Source: Lachnospiraceae bacterium (GTDB taxonomy: Bacteria > Bacillota > Clostridia > Lachnospirales > Lachnospiraceae). Taken from it: 44,049 bases of DNA. The notes beneath the pieces are model-generated. The model was given only the letters and a program-made list of their open reading frames with translations, was not told the DNA's origin and ran no database searches. The DNA lies in assembly GCA_024698485.1 (NCBI GenBank), contig JAILRC010000001.1:1-44049 (forward strand). The letters are read 5' to 3'. The position numbers were made by a program, and so were the translations under genes. Shown in pieces: positions 39,350-44,049 of the stretch (the stretch's first letter is position 1; the number at the start of each line of letters is the position of its first letter).

Positions 39350-40324
39350 TCATTCACTTTTATGCTTACGTAAAAATGCTCTTACAAGTCTAAGCATTGA
39401 TCCATCTACCACCGGCTCTTTCAGCCAGCCATTTCCACAGACATCAGCTGCACGGCAATGATATGCAATAACCGCCAAGATCTGTTCTTCTGCCAACCCA
39501 TCTACCCATGCTTCCGTCGGATGTTCAACCATATTTTTGTCCATATGGTAATCAGAAAGAATCTGACTATAATTCTTAATTACAATTCCTTCATCATACG
39601 CCGCGCGAGTACATTCCCAAAGAAGATCATAAATAACGGAATGCTCTTTTGAACCAAAAATACCATGTAGAGCATCCTGAATTATCTTATCCTCGTAAAC
39701 AATCTTAAATAGGACTTCATATTTTTTACACCATTCAAAGGCTTTTGTTAATATTTCTTTAGGGACATCCATAAAGAAACTTTCAAATAGTTGGTCTGAT
39801 GCCTCATTCTGAATTTGCCTCATGGTGTCCTGCCCAATCGTCAAAATCTCCTCATCAAGAACCGCAAAGACTATTTCGATATCATAATCAGTGTTTACCT
39901 TTAGGAAATCGTTACATGCCTGAATTGCCTTTCTCCATGCCTTATCAACGGGATATCCAAAAATTCCCGCAGATATCAACGGAAATCCTATAGAATGCAA
40001 TCCATTTTCTTTAGCTATCATCAATGATTGCTTATACGCACTGTATAATAGTTTTGGTTCGTTATGTTCTCCATCTTTCCATCTAGGTCCAACGGCATGA
40101 ATGACATATTTCGCAGACAACATAAATCCGGGAGTAATAACTGCACTTCCGGTTTTACACCCTCCGATAGCTTGACAAGCCTTGGTCATTTCTGCAGAAC
40201 CAGCTTCCGCAAATATATAGCCGCAGACTCCACCACCTTCCCAGAGTCCTTCATTGGCAGCATTAACTATTGCATCAGTATCAAGTTTTGTAATTCCAAT
40301 TTTTCTGATTTCAATGGAACTCAT
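39350..40324 (-). CDS. Macro-domain protein with C-terminal DUF6508-like domain
   Basis: A 324-residue protein. Residues about 1-170 are a macro domain, which binds ADP-ribose: TDAIVNAANEGLWEGGGVCG is the first loop with the conserved Asn, YVIHAVGPRWKDG follows, and FPLISAGIFGYP is the second phosphate loop. Such enzymes often remove ADP-ribose from proteins or process O-acetyl-ADP-ribose. The C-terminal part (about 185-320), with VIYDLLWECTRAAYDEG and EEQILAVIAYHCRAADVCGN, resembles the DUF6508 type from memory; this is uncertain. The ATG at 40324 follows GGGAG by six bases, so it is preferred to 40330. Confidence 0.8.
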   Translation of the reverse strand: MSSIEIRKIGITKLDTDAIVNAANEGLWEGGGVCGYIFAEAGSAEMTKACQAIGGCKTGSAVITPGFMLSAKYVIHAVGPRWKDGEHNEPKLLYSAYKQSLMIAKENGLHSIGFPLISAGIFGYPVDKAWRKAIQACNDFLKVNTDYDIEIVFAVLDEEILTIGQDTMRQIQNEASDQLFESFFMDVPKEILTKAFEWCKKYEVLFKIVYEDKIIQDALHGIFGSKEHSVIYDLLWECTRAAYDEGIVIKNYSQILSDYHMDKNMVEHPTEAWVDGLAEEQILAVIAYHCRAADVCGNGWLKEPVVDGSMLRLVRAFLRKHKSE

Positions 40325-40351
40325 GATCATCTCCCACTTTCTTTGACATGA

Positions 40352-40777
40352 TTATTTTTCCACTTCACACGCTTCATATACGCCTTCCTTGGGCAGTAAA
40401 GCAACAATTTGTTCCAGAGTAGTTTCGCCGTATATATAGTCAGGTTTTCCGCTGTAGTTCAGCCTTTCTCCTCCCGGTGTGAAATACTCAATCTCCCAAG
40501 CAACTCCATCACAGGCATCTACAGGTGGATTTTTCCTCAATATCTTGGTATCCAGGATTGATTTTAGCTTTATTACCACTTCTTTATCCAGATCACCTTC
40601 CACTGCTCGGCGAAATGGTTTCTCACTGCCAACATAATAGGTTTTAACATTGTAACGCCCATTATAGCATATTGTCCACGTAATCCTGTCCCAATCATTT
40701 GTACTATGAAGCCCCCAATTATGTTCGGTTGCGATAAGCATTATCTCGTCCCTTGGCCCGCTCAGTGGTTTGAGCAT
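40352..40777 (-). CDS. Uncharacterised 141-residue protein
   Basis: A soluble protein with no signal peptide or membrane segment. It is rich in aromatic residues (TEHNWGLHSTNDWDRITWTI, KTYYVGSEKPFRRAVEGD, WEIEYFTPGGERL). I do not recognise the family. It could be a small enzyme-associated or immunity-like protein, but nothing in the sequence decides this. AAGGAG and GAAGGG lie upstream of the ATG. It is 27 bases upstream of the macro-domain gene on the same strand. Confidence 0.55.
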   Translation of the reverse strand: MLKPLSGPRDEIMLIATEHNWGLHSTNDWDRITWTICYNGRYNVKTYYVGSEKPFRRAVEGDLDKEVVIKLKSILDTKILRKNPPVDACDGVAWEIEYFTPGGERLNYSGKPDYIYGETTLEQIVALLPKEGVYEACEVEK

Positions 40778-40869
40778 ACCCTTCTACTCCTTCCCGTCTG
40801 TCAGATATCCCGTCACAGATCACACTCCATAATCACTTTTTATAGCCGTTCGCTTTTCACCGACTATAT

Positions 40870-41910
40870 TTATTTACAGTCGTAATACTTGCTTTTATAT
40901 TCAATGATCTGTCTCGTCATTTCTGTAGCCACCTCATCCAGAGTCACATCAGTCTGTGCATGAAGAGCTATACTCATCTTTCCATCAATATCAATACGTT
41001 CATACTCAGGGATTGCCCTCAAACGTTTCTGTAGACCTTCCGACTGTCGCCATGATTCATCGCACAAATAAAACCAATAAGGCGTTTCCGCAGAGGTCTT
41101 GTCAAGCCAAGCACCACGATGATACATAAGTGCGCACTGATAGTCGCCTATTCTCAAATACCTGGTATAACCGTTTCTTGAAGGTGTCGCTTTTAATCCC
41201 TTGCTATCCGCATTCAACTCTTCATTTCCAACGATCAAGTCATACAAGCGATCCAATACCCTGAAATGTCTTTCTTCCCTTCTTGCATTTTCAGGTCCGA
41301 AGTCCTCAGGCGAAAACGGAATAAAAGCCGTGCTATCCATCATATTACAGAAGCCAGAGAGCTGTTCAATATCTGATAACATTTCAGCACATACAGCCGA
41401 TGCCGTTCTTTTCAGTGTCTCAACTACTTCTCCCCATGAAAGAACAGTCATCGCTATACCGCAAACCGAAGCATTGTAATGATCACCTTCTACGACTTCT
41501 TTACCATCAGCTACACATAATTCTTTAACCTTTGTCCAAAGTGAAGTCTTTCTTTGCTCAGGACAAACAAAAACTAATGCCTGCCCGCCTTCTTTGATCA
41601 AACGATCCAGGTATCCGTTTGGCTGATTTGCGGTAAGTCCGGCATAAAACTTCATTTCGCACAGTATGATCTCTTTTCCATTTCGATCAACACCTGACAT
41701 ATCAGGACGTTCACTGTTCTCGCCGACCGATTGACATGAATATGTTATATCAGTCCCGATATCTTTCCTAATAGCATTAGATATCAAACAATTATAGGCT
41801 TCGTTAAGTTTTTCATTGGATGAAATAATGTACTGCAACGAAAGTGTCGCAACATCTTCCTGCGATCCTCTGATCCTGGAATATAAATGCGCCAATAAAG
41901 ACTCTGCCAT
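40870..41910 (-). CDS. PD-(D/E)XK nuclease-superfamily-like protein
   Basis: A 346-residue protein. The nuclease-type core is visible at residues 68-101: RPDMSG (D70), then CEMKF (E85, K87), then a Gln-Tyr helix pattern (LTANQPNGYLDRL, Q96, Y100) as in the PDDEXK_4-like group. LVFVCPEQRKTSLW completes the fold. The C-terminal half (about 200-346) is of unknown type, with YQCALMYHRGAWLDK and YWFYLCDESWRQSEGL. The pattern hints at DNA cleavage, perhaps in defence, but this is inference. No ribosome binding site is clear; AAAGGG lies upstream, preceded by a TTGAC/GTCAA hairpin at 41935-41948. Confidence 0.65.
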   Translation of the reverse strand: MAESLLAHLYSRIRGSQEDVATLSLQYIISSNEKLNEAYNCLISNAIRKDIGTDITYSCQSVGENSERPDMSGVDRNGKEIILCEMKFYAGLTANQPNGYLDRLIKEGGQALVFVCPEQRKTSLWTKVKELCVADGKEVVEGDHYNASVCGIAMTVLSWGEVVETLKRTASAVCAEMLSDIEQLSGFCNMMDSTAFIPFSPEDFGPENARREERHFRVLDRLYDLIVGNEELNADSKGLKATPSRNGYTRYLRIGDYQCALMYHRGAWLDKTSAETPYWFYLCDESWRQSEGLQKRLRAIPEYERIDIDGKMSIALHAQTDVTLDEVATEMTRQIIEYKSKYYDCK

Positions 41911-41934
41911 AATTAACCCTTTCCTTGACTCGCG

Positions 41935-41948
41935 TCAATCAAAAATGT
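41935..41948. promoter_or_regulatory. Small inverted repeat upstream of the PD-(D/E)XK-like gene
   Basis: TTGAC (41935-41939), TCGC and GTCAA (41944-41948) lie 25 bases before the ATG. The 140-base gap otherwise holds no recognised element. It could be an operator or leader hairpin. Confidence 0.3.
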
Positions 41949-42050
41949 TACACAAATCATGCAAATCTTCCATTTGACTACTTCTTAACCAACAACAACC
42001 GCCTTTCCCCAAAAATACTTAATATAATAAGCGCCCTCTCCATTTTCCTT

Positions 42051-42371
42051 TTACAACTGATCATACTTCGCAGAACTTCCCTTGGCTTTCTCAACAGGAT
42101 ACTTCTTCTCGTTCTTCTCCATCTTCATGTTGACGATCTCATCCTCGTCCAAGCCAAGCTTATCCAGCAGATTTCTGGTGTAAACCATTACATCTGCCAA
42201 TTCTTCCTTCACATGCTGAAGGTCGTATTCCGTTCCGCTCCACTGGAAGCATTCAAGAAGTTCCGCTGCCTCTATCACAATAGATTTTGCCAGATTCTCC
42301 GGGGAATGGAACTGATCCCAGTCGCGATCTTCCGTAAACTTTCTTATCCTGTCAATTGTTTCCTGTCTCAT
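42051..42371 (-). CDS. MazG-like nucleotide pyrophosphohydrolase
   Basis: A 106-residue all-alpha NTP pyrophosphohydrolase of the single-domain MazG / RS21-C6 type. The metal-binding residues are visible in SIVIEAAELLECFQW (E34, E37, E40) and KEELADVMVY (E57, D60). Family members hydrolyse (d)NTPs, for example dCTP-type or oxidised nucleotides, to monophosphates. Length is normal. It overlaps the end of the DUF2075 gene by 20 bases on the same strand, which suggests translational coupling and shared function, possibly nucleotide depletion or sanitation alongside a helicase-nuclease (inference). Confidence 0.9.
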   Translation of the reverse strand: MRQETIDRIRKFTEDRDWDQFHSPENLAKSIVIEAAELLECFQWSGTEYDLQHVKEELADVMVYTRNLLDKLGLDEDEIVNMKMEKNEKKYPVEKAKGSSAKYDQL

Positions 42372-44049
42372 GTTTTTGTCCTTCCAATCTAGTTTTTAAA
42401 TATGTTGCTAATGCCTGGTCAGTACAATAGATGTAACAACCTTTCATTCCTCTGGTAAGCAAAGTCCTATACGTGTTCTTGATTATTTCGTCCGCACGTT
42501 TCTTGGCTTCTTCCGGAGATTCCTTATACATTTTCTTTAAACCTTTGATTGACTGATCTGTGTTCGCCCTCTTAGTAAAATCAGTGATTACATGACCACC
42601 CTCATATCTGATGTCATCTCCCATTATCACACCGACATAATCAAACTCAAGCCCCTGAGAAGTGTGGATGCAGCCCGCTTCATTAACAGAAGTCTCGCTA
42701 ATAGCAAAGGGTTCCCCATTTCCAAGGTTCCAGCTCATTTCAAAATCTCCTATCTTAATGTCATGATAGTTCGGATCGTTTTTACCTTCCTTGTTCCACT
42801 CCCAACAGTACCCTGCAAGGATCCTGGCACGGTTGGCAAGAACATTTCGTTCCATCACTAAATGTCGTACTTCGCCCGGAGTGCTGCAAATTCGTATGTC
42901 GTAATCTATGCCTTCAAGATCATAGTTAGCCGTCTCACGTATCTCCAGCACATGATCCAGCCATGCGAGGTAACCGTCAGAACCATTGCACCTGAACTGC
43001 GACACCAGTTCCAGATAGGTCAGTTCGGAGCCTTCCGATTTCGCCCATTTTTCGATCTCCTCCACACTGCCTATGTCATCCATTGTCACTCTTTGGCTTT
43101 CATCAATGAAAAAGACGCTGCAGAAAGCAGAATGAATTATCTCCTTGATCTGGTTTTCCCCGAGGTTATGAAACATTCCGGACTTTTCATTTAGGCGATG
43201 AGCCTCATCACAGAGCAGGGTGTGGATCATATTGTTTTTGATCTCGGTGTATTGTCCGGAGCCCTTGAACATATTGTCAACGCTGCTCTTCTTAAACTGC
43301 CCTTTTAATTTCTTCAGGTAAACCTCTCTGGGAGCGCTGTTTTTAGAAACATATTGGACCAGTTGATCTCTCTGTGTGAGTTCTGCCAAAAGATTGATCG
43401 CAATGACCGTTTTACCCGTTCCCGGGCCGCCCTTAACCACGATGGTACGCTTTTTCATATCCTTCTGACATTTCATCGAAAGCCGAAGTATTTCCTCATA
43501 TGCGACCTTTTGTTCATCTATCATGATGAATTCACGATTGCCCTTGAGCATAGATGCTATGGTATTCTGAAGGCTTTTTGACGGTCTGATCCTGCCATTA
43601 TCGATCCTGTACAGCAGTTCCTCCCTGTCGCCTTTACGGACCATCTTCTTTATAAAAGCCCTTAATTCCGCTGCCTCTCCTTTTGTAAATGCAGGAGCCT
43701 CATCAAGATAGTCTTTATATTGTTCCGCATCCAACGGATCCTCAGAATGTCTTATATAATTGTGCAAGCATGCGCAGGGAGCCAGCGCGATGCCGCCATC
43801 CTGAACCTCTTGATTGTAATCTTTTATCAACTGCGCATATGACCACGCCTGATAAGAGGGGTGTACCACCCTGTGGATCCCTCCTCCCACAAATGTCTCA
43901 ACCAAAGCGTCAGTCCCCTGCACTTCCGTAAGTGTCTCCCACTGCTTGAGTTCCACTATTACAACGCCCGGATTGTTCTTCTCGTCATATCCCGAGATCA
44001 TGAAATCTACTCTCTTGGATGTCTGGGGTATATTAAACTCAATGGCAAT
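42352..44049 (-). CDS. DUF2075 (Schlafen group 3-type) helicase with N-terminal nuclease-like domain, partial
   Basis: The reading frame continues through the right edge without a start, so the N-terminus is missing; at least 565 residues are present. At the edge, EFNIPQTSKRVDFMISG and GVVIVELKQWE form a PD-(D/E)XK-like core. SF1 helicase motifs follow: Walker A VKGGPGTGKTVIAINLL, CDEAHRLNEKSG, FIDESQRVT, SQFRCNGSDGYLAWLD, HTSQGLEFDYVGVIMG (motif V-like) and TRGMKGCYIYC (motif VI-like). This is the DUF2075 architecture, now named after Schlafen group 3 helicases. Many members lie in defence or mobile regions, but its role here is unproven. It overlaps mazG by 20 bases. An ATG at 44001 exists, yet the coding pattern continues upstream of it. 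Confidence 0.88.
   Translation of the reverse strand: MAIEFNIPQTSKRVDFMISGYDEKNNPGVVIVELKQWETLTEVQGTDALVETFVGGGIHRVVHPSYQAWSYAQLIKDYNQEVQDGGIALAPCACLHNYIRHSEDPLDAEQYKDYLDEAPAFTKGEAAELRAFIKKMVRKGDREELLYRIDNGRIRPSKSLQNTIASMLKGNREFIMIDEQKVAYEEILRLSMKCQKDMKKRTIVVKGGPGTGKTVIAINLLAELTQRDQLVQYVSKNSAPREVYLKKLKGQFKKSSVDNMFKGSGQYTEIKNNMIHTLLCDEAHRLNEKSGMFHNLGENQIKEIIHSAFCSVFFIDESQRVTMDDIGSVEEIEKWAKSEGSELTYLELVSQFRCNGSDGYLAWLDHVLEIRETANYDLEGIDYDIRICSTPGEVRHLVMERNVLANRARILAGYCWEWNKEGKNDPNYHDIKIGDFEMSWNLGNGEPFAISETSVNEAGCIHTSQGLEFDYVGVIMGDDIRYEGGHVITDFTKRANTDQSIKGLKKMYKESPEEAKKRADEIIKNTYRTLLTRGMKGCYIYCTDQALATYLKTRLEGQKHETGNN

Noticed and set aside
39274-39357. A 27-residue GTG-started frame on the minus strand between the macro and GNAT genes, rich in Gly and Tyr (DEQYGDYLGTRYGSHGFG)
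   Set aside because: No ribosome binding site, very short, overlaps the macro stop, and no recognisable family. It could be a remnant of a lost gene but is not supported as a CDS.

Overview
The window reads as chromosomal DNA of a clostridial Firmicute, most likely a Lachnospiraceae member of the Butyrivibrio/Roseburia type (inference). The supporting genes are a Rex-NnrE/D-Alr operon, a stand-alone AICAR transformylase paired with a PurO-type IMP cyclohydrolase, a YolD-like protein, a GH94 cellobiose phosphorylase, an ABC-F protein, a Rsm22-type methyltransferase and two COG1373/DUF4143 ATPases. Good sigma-A promoters, GGAGG-type ribosome binding sites and U-tailed terminators fit a Firmicute. 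No tRNA, rRNA, CRISPR array or insertion sequence was recognised, and no gene-free stretch exceeds about 270 bases.

Layout. 1-890: the 5' part of an AAA+/DUF4143 ATPase gene with a tandem-repeat promoter region. 890-3264: a membrane-bound XRE regulator divergent from a FucO-type iron alcohol dehydrogenase. 3353-5026: a chemoreceptor, convergent with fucO across two back-to-back terminators. 5177-17226: a long minus-strand run that begins at a good promoter near 17.3 kb. In transcription order it encodes a membrane-anchored arylsulfotransferase-like propeller, topoisomerase III, a left-handed beta-helix protein, an S1-domain protein, a large unknown protein, Rex, NnrE/NnrD, alanine racemase, an unknown 84-residue protein and a Rsm22-family methyltransferase. 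17375-21278: mgtC, pyrE, a heparinase II/III-like protein and an esterase, the last three overlapping. 21503-22741: glyA. 22829-24772: the ABC-F protein. 24906-27234: the purO-AICARFT-yolD operon.

27417-33181 is a carbohydrate block. Cellobiose phosphorylase is divergent from an operon of a glycogen debranching-type enzyme and a lipoprotein polysaccharide deacetylase with a Thr-Pro linker. Then come a tRNA-dihydrouridine synthase and a membrane GGDEF/EAL protein, both on the minus strand.

36.0-44.0 kb looks accessory: it appears more AT-rich and holds short unrelated genes. They are a possibly N-truncated CPBP protease, a complete DUF4143 ATPase with a second tandem-repeat promoter, a chloramphenicol acetyltransferase-like protein, a GNAT, a macro-domain protein, an unknown 141-residue protein, a PD-(D/E)XK nuclease-like protein, a MazG pyrophosphohydrolase, and a nuclease-plus-helicase (DUF2075) protein cut by the window edge.

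The most unusual observation is that the two DUF4143 ATPase genes, about 37 kb apart, are each preceded by their own tandem array (32-bp and 34-bp periods). The arrays share short motifs and overlap or abut the promoter, which suggests a common regulatory or recognition device tied to this gene family.
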